Of a DNA stretch of 18,991 nucleotides, positions 1 through 7,916 are shown piece by piece. Numbering within the stretch: the first letter of the stretch is position 1; every line of letters starts with the position of its first letter. The translations under genes and the position numbers were made by a program. Source of the stretch: an uncultured Eubacteriales bacterium (lineage in GTDB: Bacteria; Bacillota; Clostridia; Oscillospirales; CAG-272); NCBI GenBank assembly GCA_934462825.1, contig CAKSIP010000032.1:1-18991 (forward strand), in the 5' to 3' direction. The notes under the pieces were generated by a model. That model was not told where the DNA came from. It was given only the letters and a program-made list of their open reading frames with translations, and did not search any database.

Positions 1-33
1 CCCGGGAACCTGCACGTTTTTCGGTGCAATATT

Positions 34-62
34 TTGCGACAATATTCTTTCAATATCATTAT
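34..62 (+). promoter_or_regulatory. Possible sigma-A promoter upstream of the AraC-type regulator
   Basis: TTGCGA at 34-39 and CATTAT at 57-62 are separated by 17 bases, in an AT-rich leader that ends at the regulator gene. The -10 match is weak, so this is a suggestion only. A small dyad TGCAC/GTGCA lies just upstream at 11-28. Confidence 0.35.
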
Positions 63-170
63 AGAAATTTGCTTTTCCATTCACAATAAACAATACAGCC
101 GAATACATGCACAAAAACGCTATTGATATCGAAATGGATTTGTGATATATTTACCAAAGGAGGGAAATAT

Positions 171-998
171 ATGAAGATTTGGATGCCAAAAGGAGAATCG
201 GACGATTTTTACTCGAGCAAATACCTTTGCGTGAACTCCTGTGGATTTCAGATGAATACAGGCTATACCATTTTCAGAACAGAAGGGCGTCTCGATTATC
301 ATATCCTCTATATCTTTTCGGGGACTTGCCTCGTCCTTTTTAATGAGAAAACCTATCGTATGTCTCCCGGTCATTTTGTGTTTTATTTTCCGGGGCAAAT
401 CCAGCGGTATGAATTCGCCGATGATTCTCCGTGCGAAACGCTATGGTTGCACTTTTCCGGCAGCGCGGTGCCCGAAATACTGGACGATTTGTCTTTCGGA
501 TCCGGTGTCTATGAGTGTGATCCGGATGAAAAGATCATCTCCGCTTTTCAGTATTTGGTGCAAGAGCGGCAACTGCGCCAACCCCTTTTTGAAACGGCGG
601 AAAATGCGCGCCTCCTGTCACTGCTCACCGTCATTGCCCGCCACGTCGGTCATCACGCCATTGCCACGGATATTGAGAAAGTAATCCTGATGATGCACGA
701 CGATTATGCAAAGCCCTTCGCGCCGGAACTGTACGCTGCCGCCTGTTCCCTCAGTGTCAGTCGCTTCTCCCACAAATTCAAGCAGGTCACGGGAAGCGCA
801 CCGCTGGCGTTTTATACGCGCATCCGCTGTGAAAAGGCAATGGAGCTTCTGAAATACACAGATCTGAATATATCGGAAATCGCTTTGAAGGTCGGCTACG
901 ATAACCCGTTGTATTTCAGCCGGGTCTTCAACAAGTTCTCCTCCTTATCTCCTTCGGAATATCGCCGACGTCAATACACCGAAGCAGTAAAACCGTGA
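171..998 (+). CDS. AraC-family transcriptional regulator
   Basis: A 275-residue DNA-binding regulator. The N-terminal half (about residues 1-150) has the beta-rich character of the AraC-type cupin sensor domain. The C-terminal ~100 residues carry the double helix-turn-helix: a first helix pair around AACSLSVSRFSHKFKQVTG and the diagnostic second one with ISEIALKVGYDNPLYFSRVFNK and PSEYRRR. I chose the ATG at 171 because AAAGGAGGG ends six bases before it; an in-frame TTG at 123 has no such site. The gene lies upstream of a MATE transporter and a GH2 glycosidase in the same direction, which suggests that it senses a sugar or glycoside and activates those genes. That role is inferred from position; the effector cannot be read from the sequence. 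A strong terminator follows, so it is transcribed separately from the transporter. Confidence 0.93.
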   Translation: MKIWMPKGESDDFYSSKYLCVNSCGFQMNTGYTIFRTEGRLDYHILYIFSGTCLVLFNEKTYRMSPGHFVFYFPGQIQRYEFADDSPCETLWLHFSGSAVPEILDDLSFGSGVYECDPDEKIISAFQYLVQERQLRQPLFETAENARLLSLLTVIARHVGHHAIATDIEKVILMMHDDYAKPFAPELYAAACSLSVSRFSHKFKQVTGSAPLAFYTRIRCEKAMELLKYTDLNISEIALKVGYDNPLYFSRVFNKFSSLSPSEYRRRQYTEAVKP

Positions 999-1036
999 TG
1001 AGATGGCAACCGCCCGGAGGACCCCGACAAACTTAC

Positions 1037-1089
1037 AAAACAACGGCAGGAAACAGCACACGTTGGCTGTTCCCTGCTGTTTGTTTTTT
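1037..1089 (+). terminator. Rho-independent terminator after the AraC-type gene
   Basis: A long imperfect stem (GGCAGGAAACAGC at 1045-1057 with GCTGTTCCCTGCT at 1066-1078, extended by AAACA/TGTTT pairs) is followed by a run of T at 1084-1089. It closes the regulator transcript and separates it from the promoter at 1188. Confidence 0.85.
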
Positions 1090-1187
1090 GCAATGCCACA
1101 TTGCCGGTTTGGAGAATGTAGCCGGATCCGTTTATTGAATCCCGCGAGACAGAATGATTTTCAGAAAAAAGGGGATTAGTTATATCA

Positions 1188-1216
1188 TTGACGCAAAAGT
1201 ATGTGCAGTTTATGAT
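1188..1216 (+). promoter_or_regulatory. Sigma-A promoter for the MATE/GH2 genes
   Basis: TTGACG (1188-1193) and TATGAT (1211-1216) are exactly 17 bases apart, giving a predicted start near 1223 and an untranslated leader of about 100 bases. The leader contains two near-identical direct copies of CCGTCTGT (in 1248-1256 and 1278-1285 approximately), which could be an activator site or part of an RNA fold. I do not recognise a known riboswitch in it. Confidence 0.75.
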
Positions 1217-1324
1217 GTAAGTGAAAATGCGGTAGCCTGGGATAGATACCGTCTGTGAACGGGCGACGCATTTACAGATCCCGTCTGTCATGGCGGGCTG
1301 CGCCAATACTGCCTGAGGTATTTT

Positions 1325-2710
1325 ATGAACGTCAAGACCCACGAGATCAGCCTGACGGACGGCAATCTGTTTCTGAAACTTCTTCGCATTTCCGTTCCCC
1401 TGATACTGTCTACGCTCCTGCAACTACTCTACAATGCGGCGGATCTGATCGTCTGCGGACAGTTCGGCTCCTCACACAGTGTCGCCGCCATCTCCGCGAC
1501 GACATCGCTTATCAATCTGTACATACAGTTGCTGATCGGGCTCAGTGTCGGTGCCAATGTACTCATGGCGCGGTGCTACGGTTCCGGCGACCGCGAGCAT
1601 GGGCAAAAGGTCGTTTATACCTCTATGGTATTTGCGCTTGTCTCAGGTCTCATCATCGGGATCATCGGCGCGACAACCTCGCATCTGTTTTTGAAATTGA
1701 TGCAGACTCCTGCGGAGATTATCGACCTCTCGACCTCCTACCTCGTGATTTATTTCATCGGTCTTCCCTTCTCGATGATCTATAACTTCGGTTCCTCCAT
1801 CATGCGGGCGACCGGGGATACAAAACGCCCGTTCTACTTTCTCACGGCAGCGGGTGTCATCAATGTACTGCTCAACCTGTTTTTTGTCATCGTGTGTGAC
1901 ATGGATGTCGCGGGCGTTGCGCTTGCCACTACACTCTCACAAGGAATCTCGGCATTGTGCGTCGTTGTTGCGATGCTCCGCAACCATGGATTCTTCCACT
2001 TCCGTTTCAGGGAAGTCCGTTTCTACGGTACGGTAGCAAAGGAAATCGCCGTGATCGGCATACCGGCAGGCGTCCAGGGAATGCTGTTCTCCATTTCCAA
2101 TGTCATGCTCCAAAGCAGTATCAACAGTTTCGGTACCTCTGTCATGGATGGTAATGGTGCCGCCGTCTCGCTGGAAGGCTTCGTCTACGCGACCATGAAC
2201 TCCGTCGCACAGACTGCAAGCAGTTTCGCTTCCGCCAACTATGGGGCAAAGAAATGGAAGAATGTACGCAATACGACCTTCTACGCCTCAGCGCTCGTCA
2301 TGCTGTTCTGGGGTGTTTCCGCAGGAATCGTGTTTTTCTTCCGCCAGCCACTCCTAGGACTGTATCTCAACGCCGGGGACACCGTTGCATTTGATGCCGC
2401 GAAAGAGAGAATCCTTGCCGTTTGCTGTACCTATTTTCTCTGCGGTCTCATGGATACATTTGCCTATGCTCTGCGTGGTATCGGACATTCTTTCCTCTCC
2501 ATGAGTGTTTGCCTCGCCGGTGTATGCGGTCTGCGACTCGTTTGGATTTACCTCATCTTCCCGCACCCTGCGTATCACAGTATGTATTCCCTGATGCTCT
2601 CGTACCCCATTTCATGGATGATTACCGGCACGATTGAAACGACTCTTTTCTTTATTGTCCTCCGGAAAGAAAAAAAGAAATACCTACTGACTGAGCAACT
2701 ATCCGCGTGA
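1325..2710 (+). CDS. MATE family multidrug/organic cation efflux transporter
   Basis: A 461-residue integral membrane protein, the usual length for the MATE family, which exports organic cations, drugs or metabolites using an ion gradient. The hydropathy pattern fits twelve transmembrane segments. The start of helix 1 (LFLKLLRISVPLILSTLLQL followed by LYNAADLIVCGQFG) is typical of the family, and the fourth to sixth segments include RATGDTKRPF, another usual MATE signature. The second half begins near GIPAGVQGMLFSISNVML, the pseudo-repeat of helix 1. ATG 1325 is preceded by GAGGT with a spacing of about seven bases. It lies 57 bases upstream of the GH2 gene in the same direction and probably shares its transcript. 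The substrate is unknown; the neighbouring glycosidase makes an exported sugar or glycoside product an untested possibility. Confidence 0.93.
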   Translation: MNVKTHEISLTDGNLFLKLLRISVPLILSTLLQLLYNAADLIVCGQFGSSHSVAAISATTSLINLYIQLLIGLSVGANVLMARCYGSGDREHGQKVVYTSMVFALVSGLIIGIIGATTSHLFLKLMQTPAEIIDLSTSYLVIYFIGLPFSMIYNFGSSIMRATGDTKRPFYFLTAAGVINVLLNLFFVIVCDMDVAGVALATTLSQGISALCVVVAMLRNHGFFHFRFREVRFYGTVAKEIAVIGIPAGVQGMLFSISNVMLQSSINSFGTSVMDGNGAAVSLEGFVYATMNSVAQTASSFASANYGAKKWKNVRNTTFYASALVMLFWGVSAGIVFFFRQPLLGLYLNAGDTVAFDAAKERILAVCCTYFLCGLMDTFAYALRGIGHSFLSMSVCLAGVCGLRLVWIYLIFPHPAYHSMYSLMLSYPISWMITGTIETTLFFIVLRKEKKKYLLTEQLSA

Positions 2711-2767
2711 CAGGCGCACTACCCCCCACTTCACCGCAAAAGCGGTACAAAAAGGAGATGCAAAACG

Positions 2768-5149
2768 ATGCTGTACGATTTTTGTGACGGGTGGCTGTTC
2801 CACGACGGCGACATTCAGACCCTACCGCCGGAAATGAAGGGACCCGTTTATATGCAGACCAAAACCGAGTGCCGGATGCGGGGTCCTGCGTCCTTACATT
2901 ACTGTGACGCACCGGATGACTACGGTGTCACCGACACTCGTGCGCTGCATCGTGAACTCACGCACGAGCGTTGGGAGCGTGTGACGTTGCCGCATGATTA
3001 CATGATCAATGCGGAACTGCCGAAGACGGGCAATCCCGCGCGGGGTTATGCTGTTCCTCATGCCGCATGGTATCGCAAGCACTTCACCCCGACAACTGTA
3101 CAAGGCAAACATACGGAACTGATTTTTGACGGAGTGACAAAGGACTGTGAGGTATATCTCAACGGGGTTCTCCTTGCACGTCATCACACCGCCTACACCC
3201 CCTTTTCCGTCGATCTTTCGGATGTGATACGTCCCGGAGAAGAGAATGTTCTTGCCGTGCGCGTCGACAATGCGGAACCGGAGGGCTGGTGGTACGAGGG
3301 CGGCGGCATTACACGCCGCGTCTCTCTGTCGGTCACGGAACAGACGACACCGGTCTGGAACACACTGGGCGTAACGGCTGAAAAAACAGGTGAAACGGAC
3401 ACATGGGCAACCAATGTCTCTTTCGAACTTGCCAATTACGGCGGACAATCGACGGATGCCGCCGTGACCGTGACGCTGACCGATGGGGACAGAAACGCCG
3501 TTGCCACAGAAACCGCGGCGGTTTCCCTCAGCGGCTATGATACAAAACCCGTTCATTTTTCTCTTGCGGTGCAGTCCCCGCACCTATGGGATATCACCGA
3601 TCCTTATCGCTATACAGCGAACGTTTCGATAACGGTAAACGGAGTCACCGAACAATATAGCAGAACCTATGGTTATCGCACGGCTGTTTTCACAAAAGAC
3701 GGCTTTTTCCTCAACGGCAGGCACGTGACACTCTATGGTGTTTGCGGTCACGCTGATTTCGGTCTGACAGGCAGAGCCGTACCCGACAACATTCATCGCT
3801 ACAAAGCACGACTGCTCTCCCAAATGGGTGTGAATGCCTATCGGTGCAGTCACTATATGCAGGATGATGCTTTCATGGAAGCACTGGAGCGTGAAGGCAT
3901 ACTCGTCATGGCAGAAACGCGTCACTTCTCCTCCTCTCCCGAAGCGATGGAGGAACTCGCGACATTAGTGCGTCGTGACCGAAGCCGTCCCTCGGTGATT
4001 CTGTGGTCTATCGGCAACGAAGAACCTTATTTTATTACCGATGAGGGGCGACGTATCGCCGCCCGCATGGCGGGGTTGGTCCGTCGCTTGGATCCGACCC
4101 GCCCCGTCATCGTCGCCAATGACAAAAAGCCGGAAATCTCCACTGTGTACGAGGGGTCCGATGTCATCGGCATCAACTACAATTTACCCCTGCTTGATCT
4201 TATACACGGACAATATCCCGATAAACCCCTGCTCTCCTCCGAGTGCTGCGCCACGAGTACCACCCGCGGGTGGTATCACGATGACAGCCCCGAGCACGGT
4301 TATCTCGCGGCGCATGACAAGGATACCAACGACTGGTTCCGTTCCCGCGCCTACAATTACCGCACCTTTGCGGCGCGCCCTTGGCTTGCCGGCTCGTTCC
4401 AGTGGACAGGCATTGAATATCGTGGCGAGTCTGCTTACCCCCGTATCTGTTCACAATCCGGCGCCATTGATCTCTATCTGCAAAAGAAAGATGCCTTCTA
4501 TCAAAACCGCACCTTCTTTTCCGGGGAGCCGAGCATCCATCTCCTGCCGCATTGGAATCACCGTGGGACAGAAGGTTATCCCGTGACCGTGCGTGCTTAT
4601 ACCAATGCAGCCTCCTGTGAACTTTTTCTGGATGGTACGTAACTCGGCTCCGTCACTCCGATCCCCTTTGCTCCGGCGGAATGGGTAGTCCCTTAGCGTC
4701 CCGGCAGGCTCTCTGTCGTCGCATATGATGCCGCGGGAAATGTCGTAGCAACCGATGTACAGGAAACAACAGGGGCCCCTGTCGCCCTGCGCCTGCGTCT
4801 TGAAAATGCCGATGATCTCACGGCAAACGGATATGACCTTGCCATTTTCACCTGCTATGCAGTGGATGCCGAAGGACGCGAAGTGCCGGATGCCGCGCCC
4901 ACGGTTTCCTTCTCCGTCTCACGCGGTGCGCATCTTGTCGGAACCGGATCGGATATTGCCGACCGCACACCGCCTGCCACACCGGAACGGAGAATGCGTG
5001 CCGGTAAAATCACCATCGCCGTCCTGCCCTCCCCTGCGCAGACAAATCAGAACGGTGAAGCAACGAAATCCTCCTCTCTTACCCTCTTTGCAGAAAGTAC
5101 CGGACTTGCCTCCGGAATCCTCACTGTAGCAATCCCGGCAAAAGGATAA
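2768..5149 (+). pseudogene. GH2 beta-galactosidase-like gene with two premature stop codons
   Basis: Translation from ATG 2768 (RBS AAGGAG at 2752-2757) gives a 624-residue product ending at TAA 4640-4642. The same frame continues, with a second stop TAG at 4694-4696, and then runs open to TAA at 5147-5149, so the ancestral protein had about 793 residues. The order is GH2 jelly-roll domain (about 60-190), immunoglobulin-like domain (about 195-305) and TIM barrel (about 310-590). The acid/base is Glu418 in WSIGNEEP and the nucleophile Glu492 in SSECCAT, so both catalytic residues lie before the first stop. What is lost are the C-terminal beta domains, which resume as RPGRLSVVAYD after the TAG. 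No frameshift is needed: each stop can be one substitution from a sense codon (for example CAA or AAA to TAA, and TAC or TAT to TAG). The truncated catalytic part may still be made, but full function is doubtful. Confidence 0.88.
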
Positions 5150-5253
5150 AGCTGAAAACGCGCCAAAGCAACAACACCTGCTATTCTGATTTTACATTTG
5201 ATTTCAGTGCAAGAACCGTATTTCGACAATCCACATCATCTGTTTTCCCTTTC

Positions 5254-5303
5254 GGAGCCCGTATCGTAGCACAGGGGATCGTCCCCGTCAATGTCGGCGG
5301 AGA
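5254..5303 (+). repeat. Dispersed structured repeat, copy 1
   Basis: The 46 bases from GGAGCCC (5254) to GGCG (5299) match the - strand of 10335-10379 at about 40 positions, with one single-base gap. Both copies fold a small stem around the trinucleotide TCG (GGGGA/TCCCC here, ACAGGGA/TCCTTGT there), and the differences keep the pairing. The segment lies between the broken GH2 gene and its terminator and encodes no convincing protein. Confidence 0.6.
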
Positions 5304-5340
5304 AAAAACGGGAAATATCTCAACTGAACCAAATCGTTAA

Positions 5341-5367
5341 GCTCGGTATTCGTACCGGGCTTTTTTT
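5341..5367 (+). terminator. Rho-independent terminator with a TTCG tetraloop
   Basis: GCTCGGTA (5341-5348) pairs with TACCGGGC (5353-5360), with one G-U pair, around a TTCG tetraloop, followed by seven T. It ends the MATE/GH2 transcript. Confidence 0.9.
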
Positions 5368-5808
5368 ATTTTGTCCGGGTAAACTCCCTGACGCCCGGAT
5401 TGATCGTGTCAAAGCCCCGTTATCAACCGTCCCCATTCGTTCTTGTTAGGCGTTTTTTCTCTGCCTCCTTGACGGAGATTCAACGGAGCAATAAACCGTT
5501 GAAATTAACCGCACTACATATTGTCGGTCACTCATTCCCGATTGCTTTTATTAAGTCTTTCAACTCCTTTTCTCGCTCTGCCTAGCCTTGGGAGATATGC
5601 CCCCCACCTGTGCTTCTCTAGGGTTGCCGAAAGGCAAAAAGAAATACATAACAGGAGGAAAGAAAAATGAAATGCAAATCCAAGTATCCCATTCGGATCA
5701 AAGGAAGGAGAGAGGTCAAAAGCAATTACCGTTCGTACTTTCTAGACGAGCCAAACCGTTTTTCACTGTATGTTTTCGAGGCGATTTCGGGCGTTTTCTT
5801 TCGATATG

Positions 5809-5862
5809 AGCGGCTTTGCTTTGGTGTCGGTATCCTTAACCACCAATCATTCGAAAGCCGCT
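5809..5862. repeat. Nested inverted repeat in the mobile-element relic
   Basis: AGCGGCTTT (5809-5817) and AAAGCCGCT (5854-5862) are a perfect 9-bp inverted repeat. Inside it TTGGTG (5821-5826) pairs with CACCAA (5841-5846). No gene in either strand explains it; it may be a structured leader or transfer-origin relic. Confidence 0.4.
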
Positions 5863-5869
5863 GTTTGTC

Positions 5870-6004
5870 GCTTCCGGGTAACAAAAAGCGCCGTGTTTCT
5901 ACGACGCTTTTGTCTTGCTCGGAAGTTGCTTTTATGCTTGATTGCGGTCAACTTCTGTTCCGCAACATACTGTTAGAGTTTCAGCTTTTCAATTCTTTGC
6001 TCAT
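5870..6004 (-). pseudogene. Degraded DUF3847-like gene, mobilisation accessory relic
   Basis: On the - strand a good RBS (AGGAGG, 6011-6017 region) precedes ATG at 6004, but that frame stops after seven codons. One frame over, the sequence reads EQRIEKLKL, a stop, QYVAEQKLTAIKHKSN, then an Arg/Lys-rich stretch. This resembles the short coiled, basic proteins of the DUF3847 type (R-I-E-K-L followed by Q- and K-rich helices). In Bacillota these are commonly encoded beside MobA/MobL relaxases of mobilisable elements. The frameshift and internal stop make it a relic. A hairpin with a T-tract on the - strand (5911-5884) could be its old terminator. The family assignment is from memory and moderate at best. 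Confidence 0.4.
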
Positions 6005-6025
6005 AGATTTTCCTCCTGTCTTTAA

Positions 6026-6060
6026 CATAAAAGGCTGCCTACCAGTGGTAAGTAGCCTTT
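6026..6060 (-). terminator. Terminator of the Abi_C gene
   Basis: On the - strand AAAGGCT (6060-6054) pairs with AGCCTTT (6036-6030), extended by inner C-G, T-A and C-G pairs closing on a short ACT-type loop, followed by a TTTTAT stretch. It lies about 50 bases beyond the stop codon of the Abi_C gene. Confidence 0.7.
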
Positions 6061-6110
6061 GGGGCCTGACGTTTTGAACCAATATCTGAAGAATCTTCAC
6101 GATCCCATTT

Positions 6111-7028
6111 TTAATGAAGCGAAGCTTTTTCGCTAACTGCCAGAACAAAGTCTGCCATTGTCATTGCGGAATTAACAAATAGACGAGCATGATGATCTGA
6201 AATATTGATTCGTTTTGCGCCAACACCATGTGAATCGCTTACTTTGTTTCGCATCTCAGCAATCGCAGATAGAATTTTTTCGAGTCCCGAAAGTAGTCCA
6301 TTGATGCGCTTATCCATATCCTTGTTTTGGTGCATATTGTATAATTGTTTCACCTGATTGTATAGCTTTCCAATGTCACCGCTTTCAGACGGTATCTCGC
6401 CTTTCTTTTCGATAACATAGCAGAACACTTCCTCAAGCAGGGTACGAGACTTGGTGATAGCACTGTCATAATTGCCATCTAAAACATCTTTCAGTGCTCG
6501 CTCCGATATATCGGCGATATACCTTCTATCGATGGTCTTTACGGATGGTGCGGTGACTGAGATAGTTGTCCCTATTTTGCGGATAGCAAATGATGAGCCT
6601 ATTTGAATAAGTTCATTGCCACCAAAGTACAAAATGCCATTGATTTGATTAATTATAGCTTTCACAATATATGTGTAAGCATATTCTATTGTCTCAGGCG
6701 TCTGCCCTCTAAGTTTTTCAACGAACTGTCCCTTTGAAAAGAGAAATGAAAGCAGGTCAGATTCACGTCCATTTTGAATGCAATATGCAAGCAAATCATC
6801 CATATAGACCCATCTGCTTTGAGCTCCACCGTTCCAACCATAGGATGCAGATAAACCAAATCTATTTGACATGTCGCAAAGCGTTGGGCCACTCAAATAA
6901 GGCATAGAAACCTTAATATTGCTTTCTTCGCCGTTTATTTCAAGTGGACCGAAGTCTGTATCACCATCAAGAATAGCAAGAATGCTTTTTTCGCGCAACA
7001 ACTCAAATTCCGATTTTTTCTGTTGCAT
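6111..7028 (-). CDS. Abortive-infection family protein with C-terminal Abi_C domain
   Basis: A 305-residue soluble protein. The C-terminal ~120 residues match the abortive infection C-terminal (Abi_C) pattern: DGNYDSAITKSRTLLEEVF, then IGKLYNQVKQLYNMHQNK, LSGLEKILSAIAEMRNKVSD, SHGVG, and HHARLFVNSAMTMADFVL. The N-terminal half is not recognised. I start at ATG 7028 because AAAGGCGG lies seven bases before it; an in-frame ATG at 7046 lacks spacing for this site. Abi_C proteins are found in phage-defence loci, frequently beside restriction genes, but their mechanism is not settled. Here the gene follows the HNH endonuclease remnant by about 25 bases, so it was the last gene of an R-M operon whose other members are now destroyed. 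Local GC is clearly lower than in the R-M operon at 11.6-16.8 kb, which fits a separate acquisition. Confidence 0.8.
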   Translation of the reverse strand: MQQKKSEFELLREKSILAILDGDTDFGPLEINGEESNIKVSMPYLSGPTLCDMSNRFGLSASYGWNGGAQSRWVYMDDLLAYCIQNGRESDLLSFLFSKGQFVEKLRGQTPETIEYAYTYIVKAIINQINGILYFGGNELIQIGSSFAIRKIGTTISVTAPSVKTIDRRYIADISERALKDVLDGNYDSAITKSRTLLEEVFCYVIEKKGEIPSESGDIGKLYNQVKQLYNMHQNKDMDKRINGLLSGLEKILSAIAEMRNKVSDSHGVGAKRINISDHHARLFVNSAMTMADFVLAVSEKASLH

Positions 7029-7052
7029 ATCGTGACCGCCTTTCATAACAGA

Positions 7053-7234
7053 TTACATTCCGTTATAGTTCTCCCAACGCCAGCGGAGGAAATCACGATT
7101 GGTGAATTCAGGGATAACAATTCTCGGCGAAATAGACGCCCATAGTCCAAGCGTGCTCTATTCGAGAGCTCGATAACACCGGTTCCAGATATTCTCAAAT
7201 GCCCAGTATCAAACAGCGTGTGAATATCCGTTCG
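7053..7234 (-). pseudogene. 3' remnant of an HNH-type restriction endonuclease, frameshifted
   Basis: On the - strand the open frame after the methyltransferase stub reads RTDIHTLFDTGHLRISGTG and VIELSNRARLDYGRL. This is the conserved C-terminal block of HNH-like restriction enzymes (D-x-H-x-L-F-D-x-G-x-L). It then leaves frame: shifting by one base at the codons for LF gives PRIVIPEFTNRDFLRWRWEN and the natural stop TAA at 7055-7053, just before the Abi_C gene. So this fragment has lost its 5' part by deletion and also carries a one-base frameshift near 7110-7120. The original operon order would have been methyltransferase, endonuclease, Abi_C protein. The assignment rests on motif recognition only. 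Confidence 0.6.
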
Positions 7235-7339
7235 CATTGCAAATTTATCTATATCATTTGCCCACACAATATCATTTCCAGCGAATTTGAAGCCAAGGTT
7301 AAGTCCACCAGCTCCACTTAAGACCGATACAATGCGCAT
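7235..7339 (-). pseudogene. 5' stub of a DNA (cytosine-5) methyltransferase
   Basis: ATG 7339 is preceded by AGGAGG with nine bases spacing. The product begins MRIVSVLSGAGGLNLGFKFA and continues GNDIVWANDIDKFA. This is the start of C5 cytosine methyltransferases: motif I, F/L-S-G-x-G-G, binds S-adenosylmethionine, and motif II contains the W-A-N-D-x-D acid pair. After about 35 residues it jumps into endonuclease C-terminal sequence. All catalytic motifs (PCQ, ENV, target recognition domain) are missing, so no methyltransferase activity is possible. Confidence 0.8.
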
Positions 7340-7389
7340 TATTCTCTTGCCTCCTAAATTCCTCTGTTTTCTAAAGTCCAATATCACTC

Positions 7390-7418
7390 ATTTTAGTATT
7401 TTGGTGTGAATATTTGAA
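7390..7418 (-). promoter_or_regulatory. Probable promoter of the methyltransferase-stub/Abi_C transcript
   Basis: Reading the - strand, TTCAAA (7418-7413) and TAAAAT (7395-7390) are separated by 17 bases, about 50 bases before the ribosome binding site of the stub. It could still drive the surviving Abi_C gene. Confidence 0.5.
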
Positions 7419-7650
7419 AAGTGGAAACGATCTTATCTACAGACATCATAACACATTTACACATATCTTTGCAAATAAATCAATAATTGCCGAACCACAA
7501 AATCTCGTTTGTAATCGTAATAAGGGTTATACAGTATACAGAAAGAAAAAATGACAGCATTCATATTTGCAATAATATCTCTTATGGTCGCAGGTGATAG
7601 TATTCTTTGACTACCATCTTTGAAAGTGCTTCCAAATATTCATACAGGGT
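7419..7650. other. AT-rich stretch without a recognisable gene
   Basis: No open frame with a plausible start and family match in either strand. A 19-codon frame at 7551-7610 encodes a hydrophobic peptide, but its upstream sequence is a weak ribosome site and nothing else supports it. Confidence 0.4.
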
Positions 7651-7651
7651 T

Positions 7652-7769
7652 AAATTGGCTTGAGATTGGGTCAGATTGGCTCGAGATTTGGCCATGTGAG
7701 CAGGGCGTGTGCTTGTCTTGATACAAGTGCCGGCGCTGGCGCGCCGGCAGACAAGCACACGCCCTGCTC
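7652..7769. repeat. Nested long inverted repeat with direct repeats, possible transfer origin
   Basis: A perfect 21-bp inverted repeat has arms at 7698-7718 (GAGCAGGGCGTGTGCTTGTC plus T) and 7749-7769. Between them a second perfect stem, GCCGGCGC/GCGCCGGC (7729-7736 and 7741-7748), abuts the right arm and leaves ten unpaired bases on the left. Upstream, two copies of ATTGGCTYGAGATT (7654-7667 and 7675-7688) are spaced 21 bases. A long hairpin beside short direct repeats, near relics of a mobilisation module, is the layout of an oriT. A diverged copy of 7652-7733 exists at 17346-17427. No relaxase gene remains, so function is inferred. Confidence 0.5.
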
Positions 7770-7843
7770 CTTGCTTTCAAAAACTGCTCGTGCAACTGCC
7801 GGGGCAACCGCAAGTAAAAAACAAATCCCGACGGTCTATGAAA

Positions 7844-7916
7844 AGCACGACGGAACGGGTGGGCGCCGCTAAACCGCTTGGCGCCGCACCCGTTTTTTCC
7901 GTCGTGCTGCTTTTTT
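7844..7916 (+). repeat. Second long hairpin with T-tract
   Basis: AGCACGACGGA, ACGGGT and GGCGCC (7844-7867) pair with GGCGCC (7880-7885), ACCCGT (7888-7893) and TCCGTCGTGCT (7898-7908). There are small bulges and a 12-base loop, and a GCTTTTTT tail follows. It could be a strong terminator protecting the toxin-antitoxin promoter downstream, or part of the transfer-origin structure just upstream. Confidence 0.6.

Noticed and set aside
20..28. TTCGGTGCA matching part of the 28-bp repeat
   Set aside because: Only nine bases match and no dyad partner is present, so chance is likely.
1224..1324. Leader of the MATE gene as a riboswitch
   Set aside because: I tried to match guanidine and other efflux-associated aptamers; the conserved cores are not visible.
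4640..4696. Stop codon readthrough or recoding (for example pyrrolysine at TAG)
   Set aside because: Two different stops occur close together, with no recoding element seen and no other evidence for an altered code in the window.
5291..5343. Short frame reading EKKREISQLNQIVK, resembling the C-terminal coiled region of large serine recombinases
   Set aside because: Too short, and its start lies within the dispersed repeat and its end within the terminator; not enough to call a recombinase relic.
5667..6077. Open frame with a good ribosome site encoding KCKSKYPIRIKGRREV and onward
   Set aside because: Only the first ~30 residues look protein-like; the rest is antisense to the DUF3847-like relic and hairpins. 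It may be a fragment, but I cannot assign it.
7551..7610. 19-residue hydrophobic peptide, considered as a type I toxin
   Set aside because: Weak ribosome site, no antisense RNA promoter seen, and such short frames are common by chance.
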